Assembly: GCA_001465115.1 (NCBI GenBank)
Contig: CP013614.1
Coordinates: forward strand, 806,001-870,000
DNA from: Enterococcus silesiacus
GTDB taxonomy: Bacteria; Bacillota; Bacilli; Lactobacillales; Enterococcaceae
Length of the DNA stretch: 64,000 bases
Reading direction: 5' to 3'
Part shown: piece by piece, positions 18,121-27,208 of the stretch
How positions within the stretch are numbered: the stretch's first letter is position 1
Layout of the letters: each line of letters opens with the position of its first letter
Made by a program: the position numbers and the translations under genes
Notes under the pieces: model-generated
Told to the model about the DNA's origin: nothing
Seen by the model: the letters and a program-made list of their open reading frames with translations, nothing else
Databases searched by the model: none

Positions 18121-18185
18121 TTTTTTCCTCCTAATACTTTTGTCATAGGGCAACGTTTAAAGTTGCGTTATCATGGTACAATGAA

Positions 18186-18216
18186 ACTATAAACCTTGAG
18201 AGTAACTCTCAGTCAA
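18186..18216 (-). promoter_or_regulatory. MerR-activated promoter of the SDR gene
   Basis: On the minus strand, TTGACT (18216-18211) and TATAGT (18191-18186) are separated by 19 bases. The spacer holds the perfect palindrome TGAGAGT-A-ACTCTCA (18197-18211, sharing one base with the -35). This is the textbook architecture of a MerR-regulated promoter and lies in the gap shared with the divergent merR gene. Confidence 0.75.
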
Positions 18217-18227
18217 ACAGAAAGAAG

Positions 18228-18632
18228 ATGAAAAAGTTGTATACAGTCCACGAAGTAGCACTAAAAATGGATATTTCGCCTCATACGTTACGCTTTTACG
18301 AAAATCAAGGACTATTTCCTCATGTAAGTAGAAACCAGTACAATGTCCGCCAATTTTCAATTGAAGACTTAGACTGGGTACAAATCGTGCAAACATTAAG
18401 GACAACAGGAATGAGCTTGGCCGAGGTAAAACGATACATAGATCTTTGTGAACTTGGAAATACAACGATCAATGAACGTTCACGTCTAATTACTGAGCAA
18501 CGAGAAAATGCAGAAAAAGAATTAATCAAGCTCAAGAAAAAAATTCAAATCTTAGAAGAAAAAGAACAGTATTATGAAGAATTAGTTTTAGAAGCAGGGA
18601 TCGATCACAGAAATCCCAAGATAAATCATTAA
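18228..18632 (+). CDS. MerR-family regulator
   Basis: MerR-type regulator (134 residues). The N-terminal winged helix YTVHEVALKMDISPHTLRFYENQGLFPHVSRN is followed by a coiled-coil helix (about residues 80-122) for dimerisation. The C-terminal effector part is very short and contains no metal-binding cysteine cluster, so it is closest to the NmlR/AdhR-like group. It has one cysteine (residue 74). It probably activates the divergent SDR gene through the palindrome in its promoter. Confidence 0.88.
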   Translation: MKKLYTVHEVALKMDISPHTLRFYENQGLFPHVSRNQYNVRQFSIEDLDWVQIVQTLRTTGMSLAEVKRYIDLCELGNTTINERSRLITEQRENAEKELIKLKKKIQILEEKEQYYEELVLEAGIDHRNPKINH

Positions 18633-18801
18633 ATGTATTTTTATTGTTACAATACTCTAATTTTTGTTTAAGAAACAAATCAAGAGTCAAAAATCAACAG
18701 GTGGAAGAGGTAGAATGAAGAAGCGAAAGTAGTAAAAATTCTGCTTATAAATAGTTATTTCAAGAGTGACACATTAAAATACAATTTGGAGATACATTAG
18801 A

Positions 18802-20613
18802 ATGAAAAAATTTAAAGAGATCATTAATAGTCGTAATCTTACAACAACTAAAAACCGAAAACGAGTGGGCATTATTGTCTTATTTTTGACCATTCTGATT
18901 TTCTTATTGTTTACAATTCGCCTTTCTTCCATATTGATCACTGGTAAAGTTGCTGGTACTTCTTTGTCTGAAAAATCGAAAGAGCTTTATGAGGTGCATG
19001 AGACCTTAGAGGCAAAACGAGGATCGATTTTTGATAAAAATGGCAATATATTAGTTGAAGATTCGAGTGCATTTTCACTCTATGCGATTTTAGATAAAAA
19101 CTACACTGCTTTAGATGGTAAGAAATTATACGTACAAGAAAAAGACTGGGCAGCGATTGCTGAGATTTTTAAGAAATATGTCAAAATAGATGAAAATATC
19201 ACATTAAAGCAATTAAAGCCAAGTGTAAATGAAGATGGAGAGCTAGTAACCACAGTTGAATTTGGCACGAACGGGAAAAATTTAAACTTTGAAACAAAAC
19301 GTAGCATTCAAGAAGAATTAGATCAGAAAAAAATTTCAGGGATCTATTTTAGAGAAGAAAAAAAACGAGCGTATCAAGTTGGAAAGTTTGCCTCTTATTT
19401 TATTGGTTATACTCAGCAAGATGATAAAGGTAAGGAACAAGGCGTAATGGGCATCGAAGAAGCATACAATGATACACTATCTGGTAAGAATGGTTCTCGT
19501 AGCTATGAAAAAAACTCTGCATTGGGTGATGTAAAGCCTGGCAGTGTTAAAGAGCATAAGCGCGTTGATGGCAGTGATGTCTACACCACACTAGATAGCA
19601 ATTTACAGTTTTATCTAGAAGAATTATTAGATGAGGCTGAGGAAAAATATCGCCCAGAGCATATCACAGCTACCTTGATGGAGGCCAAAACGGGAAATAT
19701 AGTTGCGACTTCTCAACGCCCAACATTTGCATTGGATACTAAAAAGGGGTTGGGTGAAGCGGACAATAGTTGGCGCAATATTCTTGTAGAAGATGTCTAT
19801 GAACCAGGATCGACTATGAAAAGTATGACGGTGGCTAGCGCCCTTCAAGAAAATAAGTTTAACGAAAGTGAACAATTTACTTCAGGGAGTATCAAAGTCG
19901 ATGATACCACAATCAGCGATTGGAATAATGGTGTTGGAGAAGGTAATATGACGTTTAGACAAGGATTAGCTTGGTCAAGTAATGTAGGAATGGTTACACT
20001 TCAGGAACAAATGCCAGAATTATGGCAAGAGTATCTTACTAAATTTGGCTTCGGTAAAAGCACCAATATTGGCTTAGCTGGTGAAGCTTCGGGAGAGATC
20101 CAAAATAAGACCACGGTGGATAGAGCGATGACGTCTTATGGACAAGGGATTTCTGTCACGCATTTACAAATGCTTCAGGCGTACACTGCGATTGCTAATG
20201 GCGGGAAAATGCTGAAACCTACTATCGTTAGTAAAATTATTTCAGCAAATGGAGAAGAAAAGACAATTCAACCAGAAGTTGTAGGAACACCGATTTCTGC
20301 GGATACTGCAGGAAAAGTACTCGAATACATGAAAGATGTTACGATTGATCCAAAGTATGGCATGGGAAAAGAGTATGCGATAGAAGGATTAAATGTTTCT
20401 GCTAAAACTGGGACAGCTGAATTTTTCGAAAATGGCAGTTATCAAAAACAGGAATACTTACATTCGGTCGTGACGATCACGCCAACGGAAGATCCAAAAT
20501 ATATTTTTTACATGACGCTCAAAAAACCAGCATTAGAAGGCGTTTCAGCAAATACGATTATCTCTGAAGTATCTAATAAACTTGTTCAACGGGCTATGGT
20601 AGCCGAAGGATGA
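18802..20613 (+). CDS. Class B penicillin-binding protein (transpeptidase)
   Basis: Peptidoglycan transpeptidase (603 residues) anchored by one N-terminal membrane span (about 22-45). The PBP dimer domain begins at AKRGSIFDKNG. The transpeptidase motifs are intact: STMK (Ser337 nucleophile), SSN (392-394) and KTG (535-537). It ends soon after the catalytic domain, so there are no C-terminal PASTA domains, unlike the division PBP2x. It stands alone, outside any division cluster. It resembles FtsI/PBP2x more than PBP2b/RodA-associated enzymes. Confidence 0.88.
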   Translation: MKKFKEIINSRNLTTTKNRKRVGIIVLFLTILIFLLFTIRLSSILITGKVAGTSLSEKSKELYEVHETLEAKRGSIFDKNGNILVEDSSAFSLYAILDKNYTALDGKKLYVQEKDWAAIAEIFKKYVKIDENITLKQLKPSVNEDGELVTTVEFGTNGKNLNFETKRSIQEELDQKKISGIYFREEKKRAYQVGKFASYFIGYTQQDDKGKEQGVMGIEEAYNDTLSGKNGSRSYEKNSALGDVKPGSVKEHKRVDGSDVYTTLDSNLQFYLEELLDEAEEKYRPEHITATLMEAKTGNIVATSQRPTFALDTKKGLGEADNSWRNILVEDVYEPGSTMKSMTVASALQENKFNESEQFTSGSIKVDDTTISDWNNGVGEGNMTFRQGLAWSSNVGMVTLQEQMPELWQEYLTKFGFGKSTNIGLAGEASGEIQNKTTVDRAMTSYGQGISVTHLQMLQAYTAIANGGKMLKPTIVSKIISANGEEKTIQPEVVGTPISADTAGKVLEYMKDVTIDPKYGMGKEYAIEGLNVSAKTGTAEFFENGSYQKQEYLHSVVTITPTEDPKYIFYMTLKKPALEGVSANTIISEVSNKLVQRAMVAEG

Positions 20614-20619
20614 ACATAA

Positions 20620-20797
20620 AAAGAGCGTGGGACAAAACTAAAGATCAGTTTTGTTTCGCGCTCTAAATCCGAATAAACGGCGAGAAAAAAGCAGCTCCTT
20701 CGGAAATAAGCTGAAATTCACAAAAATTTGAAAAGCAATTTTCGTGAATTCCCTCTTATTTCTCGGAGCTAAACGCTTTTGTCTCGGCCTCTTTTTA
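20620..20797. repeat. Repeat A, copy 1
   Basis: Intergenic palindromic element. It opens with a hairpin (20622-20639 with 20646-20664), which probably ends the PBP transcript. The core then runs through CCGAATAAACGG, CTTCGGAAATAAGCTGAAATTC, CAAAAATTTGAA and TTATTTCTCGG. The same core is at 48795-48929 and, inverted and internally deleted, at 40880-40945. Its right end overlaps the last codons of rqcH on the other strand. Confidence 0.85.
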
Positions 20798-22481
20798 AGG
20801 TTTCCAATAATTGTTCATCGGGTGTAACATAAATCGTTTTTTGATTTTCATAAATAACGTAGCCAGGTTTTGCCCCATTTGGTTTATGGACATGCTTTAC
20901 TTGCACGTAATCAACAGGGACTTGTGCGGATAATCGATATTTAGAATAATAAGCTGCAAGATTTGCTGCTTCTCGTAAGGTATTGTCAGATGGATCGGTA
21001 TCTTTGATAATCACATGAGAACCGGGGATATCTTTTGCATGTAGCCAGATATCTGTTTTTTTCGCTGTTCTAAGAGTGAGTTGGTCATTTTGCAAGTTAT
21101 TACGCCCGACAAGAATCAAGCTGCCATCGCTAGAATAAAATTCTTCTGGTTTGCTTTTTTTCGGTTGTTTTTGCTTTTTAGGACCTCGCTTTTTGACATA
21201 TTCTTGTTCAATTAATTCCTCACGAATCATTTCAATATCCATAGGACCAGCAATTTCTAGCTGAGCTAAAACCGATTCTAAGTAGCTGATCTCCTGGTTT
21301 GCTTGTTCAATCTGGCCATGAACAACCTTGACTGCATTTTTAAGCTTTTGATACTTCTGGAAATACTTTTGAGCATTTTGATTGGGAGTCAGTGCTGGGT
21401 TTAATTTTATTTTTAGCAGCTGATCTTCTTCATAATAATTTGGTAACTCAACAAATTCAGCTCCTTTTGGAACCTGAGTCATAAAAGTAGTGAGCAACTC
21501 ACCATCACGGCGGTAGTTTTCTGCATGCTCGGTGTCAGCTAAAGTTTGTTGAAGTTTTACAACTTTGCTTTGGTTTCGTTTTAATTCATTTTCGATTTTA
21601 TGAATCAATTCCCCTCCTTGCTGTTTCACACGGTCTTTTTCGGCTTTTCCACCATAAAAGGCATCTAATAATTGACTGAGTGACTCAAAGTGTTCTTGTT
21701 TTCCTTCAAGAGAAGCAAAGGGGAGTGGAGTGAAATATTCTTTTTTCTCTGTAATGGTTAGTGTTGGATTGGTCTTTGCTTCAATTGCAGTCCAAAAAGA
21801 CTGCCACACCAGCATTTTCTCATTTGGTCGCTCATTTAATTGGAAGGCCAATTCATCAGCAGTATCTTTACCTAGACCTTGAAAGTTCTTTTGTAAATAG
21901 CTTCCGTTCAGTTCTATAGCTTTTGAAAGGAGCTCAAAAACCTTTTCATTATTGGCTGAAAAAGGATTTTCTTGCTCTTGTTTTGGTGGGTCAATATATT
22001 CAGCACCTGGTAGTAAAGAACGGTAACTGTTTTGAGAACTGCCAATATGTTTGATAGCATCTAAAATTTTACCATTTTCTTTGTTTATTAAAACGATCGT
22101 ACTATGTCTGCCCATCAATTCAACGATCAGCACAATATTTTGTAAGTCGCCTAATTCATCTCTTTTAGTAAAAGTAAAATGGATTACGCGGTCATTGTTT
22201 ACTTGATGAATTTGCTCTAAAATTGCTCCTTCAAGAAACTTGCGTAGCATCATCACAAAATTTGGTGGTGTTTCAGGATTAGCATAGGCAATTTCCGTCA
22301 GTTGCACTCGGGTATAACTTGGATGAGCTGACAAGAGCAATTTATGATTTTTCCCTTTTGTACGGATAACTAATATGATTTCATTTTCATAAGGCTGGTG
22401 AATTTTTGAAATTCGGCCGCTGACTAAGGTTTCAGATAGTTCTGAGACCATTCCATGAGTAAATACGCCATCAAATGACAT
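20769..22481 (-). CDS. rqcH: RqcH/NFACT family protein
   Basis: Rqc2/NEMF homologue (570 residues) that binds stalled 50S-peptidyl-tRNA complexes and adds C-terminal alanine tails; older annotation calls it fibronectin-binding protein FbpA. Domains in order: NFACT-N (MSFDGVFTHGMV to about 170), a coiled coil (about 290-400), and NFACT-R (about 450-560) with KDIPGSHVII. ATG 22481 has a GAGGGA site at proper spacing; ATG 22487 nearly abuts it. The last residues (RGRDKSV) are encoded inside repeat A. Confidence 0.92.
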   Translation of the reverse strand: MSFDGVFTHGMVSELSETLVSGRISKIHQPYENEIILVIRTKGKNHKLLLSAHPSYTRVQLTEIAYANPETPPNFVMMLRKFLEGAILEQIHQVNNDRVIHFTFTKRDELGDLQNIVLIVELMGRHSTIVLINKENGKILDAIKHIGSSQNSYRSLLPGAEYIDPPKQEQENPFSANNEKVFELLSKAIELNGSYLQKNFQGLGKDTADELAFQLNERPNEKMLVWQSFWTAIEAKTNPTLTITEKKEYFTPLPFASLEGKQEHFESLSQLLDAFYGGKAEKDRVKQQGGELIHKIENELKRNQSKVVKLQQTLADTEHAENYRRDGELLTTFMTQVPKGAEFVELPNYYEEDQLLKIKLNPALTPNQNAQKYFQKYQKLKNAVKVVHGQIEQANQEISYLESVLAQLEIAGPMDIEMIREELIEQEYVKKRGPKKQKQPKKSKPEEFYSSDGSLILVGRNNLQNDQLTLRTAKKTDIWLHAKDIPGSHVIIKDTDPSDNTLREAANLAAYYSKYRLSAQVPVDYVQVKHVHKPNGAKPGYVIYENQKTIYVTPDEQLLETLKRGRDKSV

Positions 22482-22740
22482 AAACATCCCTCAATTCTAT
22501 ATACATAATAGTATCATTATAACGGAGTTCTTTTTAATTATAAAGGAACTGGAAAATAAAAGTGCTAGAATGTGAAATTGATTAAGTTAATGACTAAATG
22601 ACTGCGCTTTCCCATGGTTTTTAGTATAATTAATAGAGTGTTATTTATTGTGTGCTTTAAATAAAGGGAAATAAGCCTGTAGCACAGTGAATATACAGAG
22701 GAAGAAACTTGTTTCTATAGAATATATGAGGAGGAATATC

Positions 22741-23685
22741 ATGGTAAAAAGATTAATCAGTGCGAGCTACAGTGAAGTAGCAAAAATGACAGCAGAAGAA
22801 TTAAAACAGTCGATCAAGGCGAGTGAAGGGCGGACGATTTTGTCCGAAAATGTAGTCGTGGCTTCACCACAAGCAGGAGACATCAGCAATGCAGAAGTGG
22901 CTGCCGCTTTTGGAGCGGATTTGATTTTATTGAATGTGTTTGACTGTTTTAATCCAGTGGTACAAGGAATCCCCGGAATGTCCTTAGAAGAAGTTATGAC
23001 CTATTGGCAGCATCCAGAAAAAAATAACATCAACCCAATTCCTATTTTAAAGAAGCTTGTAGGTCGTCCAATCGGTGTGAATTTAGAACCAGTAGATGAA
23101 TCTTCAGCAATGTTTAGCGAAAAGCTAACAATCAGTAATGGCCGGACAAGTTCAAAAGAAACGATTCAAAAAGCGGAAAAAATGGGTGTGGATTTTATTT
23201 GTTTAACGGGAAATCCTGAGACCGGTGTGACTAATTTGGAAATTGCCAAAGCAGTCAAAGTCGCCAAAGAAAATTTCTCTGGCTTGATCATTGCTGGAAA
23301 AATGCACAGTGCTGGCTCCGATGAACCTGTTGTATCAACTGAAGCAGTAGAAGCATATGCCAAAGCGGGCGCGGATATTTTATTATTACCTGCTGTTGGA
23401 ACCGTTCAGGGTTTTACTGAAGATGATATGAAAGCAGCTGTAGCAATTGCAAAAAAATACGATTTATTAACCATGTCTGCAATTGGCACAAGCCAAGAAA
23501 GTGCAAGTAAAGAGACGATTCGCCAAATTGCCTTAACCAATAAAATTTGTGGAGTAGACATTCAGCATATTGGCGATGCAGGTTATGGTGGATTAGCTCC
23601 TGTGGAAAATATTTATGAAATGTCTGTTGCGATTCGAGGAATGCGCCATACAATCAATCGAATGGCTCGTTCAGTCAATCGATAA
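22741..23685 (+). CDS. TIM-barrel-like protein, DUF7916-type
   Basis: Protein of 314 residues with the alternating pattern of a beta/alpha barrel and phosphate-site-like ends (AVGTVQG, IGDAGYGG). I recall relatives in sugar-PTS loci that are often mislabelled as haloacid dehalogenase-like, although the HAD DxD motif is absent. ATG 22741 has a perfect GAGGAGG site; the frame extends 18 codons upstream without one. The N-terminus KRLISASYSEVAKM and EGRTILSE are distinctive. It is monocistronic. Function unknown. Confidence 0.6.
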   Translation: MVKRLISASYSEVAKMTAEELKQSIKASEGRTILSENVVVASPQAGDISNAEVAAAFGADLILLNVFDCFNPVVQGIPGMSLEEVMTYWQHPEKNNINPIPILKKLVGRPIGVNLEPVDESSAMFSEKLTISNGRTSSKETIQKAEKMGVDFICLTGNPETGVTNLEIAKAVKVAKENFSGLIIAGKMHSAGSDEPVVSTEAVEAYAKAGADILLLPAVGTVQGFTEDDMKAAVAIAKKYDLLTMSAIGTSQESASKETIRQIALTNKICGVDIQHIGDAGYGGLAPVENIYEMSVAIRGMRHTINRMARSVNR

Positions 23686-23690
23686 AATTA

Positions 23691-23732
23691 AAAAATGAGA
23701 AATGGCTGCTCGCTAGCCATTTCTCATTTTTT
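23691..23732. terminator. Bidirectional terminator
   Basis: A 17-base inverted repeat (23691-23707 with 23715-23731) ending in T runs lies between the convergent barrel-protein gene and the MetE-like gene. Confidence 0.88.
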
Positions 23733-23735
23733 GAT

Positions 23736-24857
23736 TTAAGCATCTTGCCAAACCTCTTTAGCTGTATCAACAACTAGTCGAACTTTGGCCCATTGTTCAT
23801 CCTCTGTTAAATGATTTCCTTCTTCTGTAGAAGCAAAACCGCATTGAGGAGAAAGGCAAAGATTTTCAAGTGGAATGTACGAGGATGCTTCGTTGATTCG
23901 ACTTGTTAAATTAGCCGCAGATTCCAGTGCGGCGAATTTAGACGTTACTAAGCCAAGAACGACCTTTTTTGCTGGTCCATTTTTGTAGATTTGGGCTAAC
24001 GGTTCAAAGCCACCAGAGCGGTCATCGTCATACTCTAAGAAGTAGCCATCAATATTTAATTGTGCTAAATAAGTGGTAACGTGATCGTAGGGTCCTGCAA
24101 TTGCCCAGTCAGATTTATAATTTCCACGGCAAACATGCATTGTAATCGTTAGATCCTCAGGTAAACCTTCAAGTAACTTATTAACAACGGCTACGCCTGC
24201 TTCGCATTGCTGTTGCCAGTGATTGATTTCATCTTGTGTCTTAGCATTTTCAATAAAACCTGTATACATCCCCCAAGAAGTGTCATCTAATTGGAGATAG
24301 CGGCAGCCTAACTCATAAAATTTTAGGATGGTTTGATGATAGGCTTTAGCTAAATCATCAATAAAAACAGCTTCATCTGTATAACTTGCATAAGTAAATG
24401 TATCACTTTTGCGATTAAAAAGTAGTGTAGGAGAAGGAATTGTCGCTTTTGGAATAGCTCCTTCTGGTGTGTGCTCCTTTAAGAATGTAAAGGCGTCAAA
24501 GAATGGGTGTTCTGGGTTAAACGTGACTTTATCTGTTATTTGATAAGATGCGGCTCTCGTTTCTACTTGGTTAAACTGATACCCATGTTCAGGAGTAGTT
24601 TGTTCCACACCGTTTAGTCCCCAAAGAAAATCTAAATGCCACCAACTACGGCGAAACTCACCATCCGTTATGGCTTTTAAGCCATTTTCAACTTGCTTGT
24701 TGATCAAGTCAATAATTGCAGCATCTTCAACTGCTTTTAATTCAGCAGCCGAAATCGTTTGATTTTGAAAATCTACTCTGGCCTTTTTTAACAAATCCGG
24801 TCGTAAAAAGCTGCCTACTTGATCGTAGCGAAATGGAATTTCTTTAATAATAGTCAT
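23736..24857 (-). CDS. MetE-like methyltransferase 2 (C-terminal half type)
   Basis: Cobalamin-independent methionine synthase-like protein (373 residues), matching only the catalytic C-terminal barrel of MetE, like B. subtilis YxjG/YxjH. The zinc ligands of MetE are all visible: His and Cys in MHVCRGNY, Glu in LEYDDDRSGG and Cys in SPQCGFAS. It likely transfers a methyl group to homocysteine from a small methyl donor. It is second in a two-gene operon, 20 bases after its paralogue, under the same T-box. Confidence 0.88.
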   Translation of the reverse strand: MTIIKEIPFRYDQVGSFLRPDLLKKARVDFQNQTISAAELKAVEDAAIIDLINKQVENGLKAITDGEFRRSWWHLDFLWGLNGVEQTTPEHGYQFNQVETRAASYQITDKVTFNPEHPFFDAFTFLKEHTPEGAIPKATIPSPTLLFNRKSDTFTYASYTDEAVFIDDLAKAYHQTILKFYELGCRYLQLDDTSWGMYTGFIENAKTQDEINHWQQQCEAGVAVVNKLLEGLPEDLTITMHVCRGNYKSDWAIAGPYDHVTTYLAQLNIDGYFLEYDDDRSGGFEPLAQIYKNGPAKKVVLGLVTSKFAALESAANLTSRINEASSYIPLENLCLSPQCGFASTEEGNHLTEDEQWAKVRLVVDTAKEVWQDA

Positions 24858-24877
24858 AATGTTGCCTCCTTTTTATT

Positions 24878-25996
24878 TTAAGCGTCTTGCCAAATTGCTT
24901 CAGCAATCGTTTTTACAAGTTCGATTTTTTCCCATTGTTCCGCTTCTGTTAAGTGATTGCCCTCATGGGTTGAAGCAAATCCGCATTGAGGAGATAGGCA
25001 AATTTGATCCAATGGAATGAATTTGCTAGCTTCATTGATGCGGATTTTAATGTCAGAGATATCTTCTAGATGACCGTGTTTAGTTGTCACTAATCCCAGA
25101 ACAATTCGTTGATCCTTTAATTCCTTGAGTGGTTCAAAGCCGCCAGAACGTTCATCATCATATTCTAAGAAGAAGCCATCGAAGGCTTTAATCGAAAACA
25201 AATTTTTGGCGATTTTTTCATAGGAACCATTGTACAGCCAGTGAGACTGAAAGTTGCCTTTACAGAAATGGAAGGTCACAGCAAGATCATCTGGTTTATT
25301 TGCTAAAGCTTTTTCTGTCACTTCTTGAAAGTCTTCTAGGAGCTGATCGGCATCCAAGCCATTTGTTTTGATCATCTCGCGGAATCTGTCATCGAATAAT
25401 CCGCCCCAACTTGTATCATCCAATTGCAAGTAGCGACAGCCAGCGTTGTAAAAAGCTTGGATTGCATCTTGGTAGGTTGTGATCAAGTCCTTTTTGAATA
25501 GTTCTAAAGAGTCATAAATCGGTTGTTCATTGTATTGTTTTGACAAAATCAGTGAATCCAAGAAAATCATATTCGGTCCAGGGATTGTTTGTTTCGCTAA
25601 AGTAGGTGACGCATGTTTTTGGGTGAACCGAAAATGATCAAGAAATGGATGGTCATTTGAAAAAGATAGCGGTCCGCTGACATAGCTTCCTTGCGCTTCA
25701 GTTGTGATGCCAAAGGCAGTTGTTTGAAAGTCATAAACAGTGATTCCATTTAAACCTGCAATAAAGTCTAAATGCCACCAACGACGACGAAATTCACCAT
25801 CGGTTACTGCGTGAAGCCCAGCTGCTTTTTGTTTTTCAATTAAGTCAATGATTTCTTGATCTTCAATGGTTGTTAATTCTTCTTTGGAAATACGACCATT
25901 TGCAAAAGCACTACGAGCCTTTTTCAAAGAATCTGGACGTAAAAAACTTCCGACGATATCATAGCGAAAAGGGATTTCTTTGTTACTGTTAAGCAT
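24878..25996 (-). CDS. MetE-like methyltransferase 1 (C-terminal half type)
   Basis: Paralogue of the next gene (372 residues), with the same MetE-type zinc site: FHFCKGNF, LEYDDERSGG and SPQCGFAS. ATG 25996 has a GGAGGA ribosome site; the frame extends 13 codons upstream into the leader terminator region, which is not plausible. It is the first gene after the T-box leader, so expression should rise when charged methionyl-tRNA is low. Methyl donor unknown. Confidence 0.88.
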   Translation of the reverse strand: MLNSNKEIPFRYDIVGSFLRPDSLKKARSAFANGRISKEELTTIEDQEIIDLIEKQKAAGLHAVTDGEFRRRWWHLDFIAGLNGITVYDFQTTAFGITTEAQGSYVSGPLSFSNDHPFLDHFRFTQKHASPTLAKQTIPGPNMIFLDSLILSKQYNEQPIYDSLELFKKDLITTYQDAIQAFYNAGCRYLQLDDTSWGGLFDDRFREMIKTNGLDADQLLEDFQEVTEKALANKPDDLAVTFHFCKGNFQSHWLYNGSYEKIAKNLFSIKAFDGFFLEYDDERSGGFEPLKELKDQRIVLGLVTTKHGHLEDISDIKIRINEASKFIPLDQICLSPQCGFASTHEGNHLTEAEQWEKIELVKTIAEAIWQDA

Positions 25997-26040
25997 AATG
26001 ATTCCTCCATAGTTGTTTGATTTATTAAAGAACACAAAAA

Positions 26041-26322
26041 AAGCCCAATACTTTTGTAAAAGTAAAGGACGACTAATCGTGTTACCACCTTTGATTCAAA
26101 AATCTCTCACAAGATTTTTCTCTGTAGGTACAGATCATTATAATCAATACCGTGGCGCTGTAATGGGCGCTCCCAATAATGGCTGTCCAAGTGTTGACCA
26201 ATATTTACGAAAAGACCATCTTCCTATTTTTCAAATTATCTCTTTTCAGCAGCCGAGACTCTCTCATAAATTATCTAAAAATAGTACTCTTCTTTTCATC
26301 GTATTTTAATATATTCATCATT
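26041..26322 (-). ncRNA. T-box leader, probably methionine-specific
   Basis: Complete T-box riboswitch reading on the minus strand. Stem I contains the AGAGAG motif (about 26266-26259) and a candidate AUG specifier (26219-26217). The T-box sequence AAAGGTGGTAACACGA (about 26093-26078) forms the antiterminator by pairing AAAGG with CCTTT. The competing terminator GTCC-UU-UACUUU / AAAGUA-UU-GGGC plus seven T lies at about 26072-26040. The methionine assignment rests on the specifier and on the MetE-like genes downstream. Confidence 0.85.
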
Positions 26323-26328
26323 AATGAA

Positions 26329-26357
26329 AGTATAGGCTACGTACTTTGTTTTGTCAA
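26329..26357 (-). promoter_or_regulatory. Promoter of the T-box transcript
   Basis: Consensus -35 TTGACA (26357-26352) and -10 TATACT (26334-26329) with a 17-base spacer on the minus strand, just upstream of stem I of the T-box. Confidence 0.85.
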
Positions 26358-26521
26358 CAGCTGACAAGCTCTTTTTTATATTGTCTTTTTTAATATTTAT
26401 CTATTTTGAAATTGGGAATATTCTAATTTTTGGTAAAAATAAATCAAGCATTATTTGTTATACTAGGCAAAGGAATGAACTACTAGTATAATAAGAATAT
26501 AAGTTATAGAGGAGAGAATAA

Positions 26522-27181
26522 ATGAAAAAAAATTTTATTGATGTTAAAGATGATTTTGTAGCTTCTTTAAACAAACAGAAAAAACTTACTGCAATTATTA
26601 TAGCCGTGATCGTATTATTGATTATAAGTTTATTTATAGTAGTGCCTCGAGTACAGGCTAATATTCGTTCGTCCGAAATTAAGTCCCTGGTGAGTCAAGA
26701 AAAATTAGTGAAGAAAGCAAGTTATTTAGATGCTCAAACAGCTGATAAAGAAATTAGTGAAAAGACTGCTATGACTGTTTTGTTTTCAGTACCAAGCGGA
26801 AAAATATACAATCAAGCGATCAAAGTTTTAAAAGATTCTAAAAAAATGAAAGAATTTAACCATAGTATATTTTTGTATCCTATTGTGTATGATACAGGGA
26901 GGATCGAAAAAAAATATGCTATCAAAAAGGATGAAGTGACGATCGTGTTCTTTGAAAATGGGAAGGAAAAGAATCGGATTCCCATTGATGGAAGTTTTGA
27001 CGTCAATACGATGCTTATTCCTGCTTTAAATCAGTTGCCGTTGTCTAGTGTAGAACCAAATGTTCAGCCACCAGCTTCTTCGACACCCGAATCAACAGTA
27101 GAAACAGCAGACACGACTCAAACAACCGCAGAGGATGGACAAATAGTCGAACAGTCTGCAGAAGTTGAGCCGGCACAATAA
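26522..27181 (+). CDS. Membrane-anchored extracellular protein of unknown function
   Basis: Unrecognised protein of 219 residues. A single membrane span (about residues 23-44) follows a charged cytoplasmic N-terminus. The outer part (about 75-165) has the strand/helix rhythm of a thioredoxin-like fold (MTVLFSVPSGKIYNQAIKVL ... VTIVFFENGKEKNRIPIDG) but no CxxC. The C-terminal 45 residues are a Ser/Thr/Pro/Glu-rich low-complexity tail. A GAGGAG site precedes the ATG. A 32-codon ORF follows. Confidence 0.65.
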   Translation: MKKNFIDVKDDFVASLNKQKKLTAIIIAVIVLLIISLFIVVPRVQANIRSSEIKSLVSQEKLVKKASYLDAQTADKEISEKTAMTVLFSVPSGKIYNQAIKVLKDSKKMKEFNHSIFLYPIVYDTGRIEKKYAIKKDEVTIVFFENGKEKNRIPIDGSFDVNTMLIPALNQLPLSSVEPNVQPPASSTPESTVETADTTQTTAEDGQIVEQSAEVEPAQ

Positions 27182-27208
27182 ATCAAATTTTAGAAAGAAG
27201 GGCTTAAT

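Noticed and set aside
26013..26309. 98-residue ORF on the plus strand
   Set aside because: It lies fully inside the minus-strand T-box leader and has no ribosome site.
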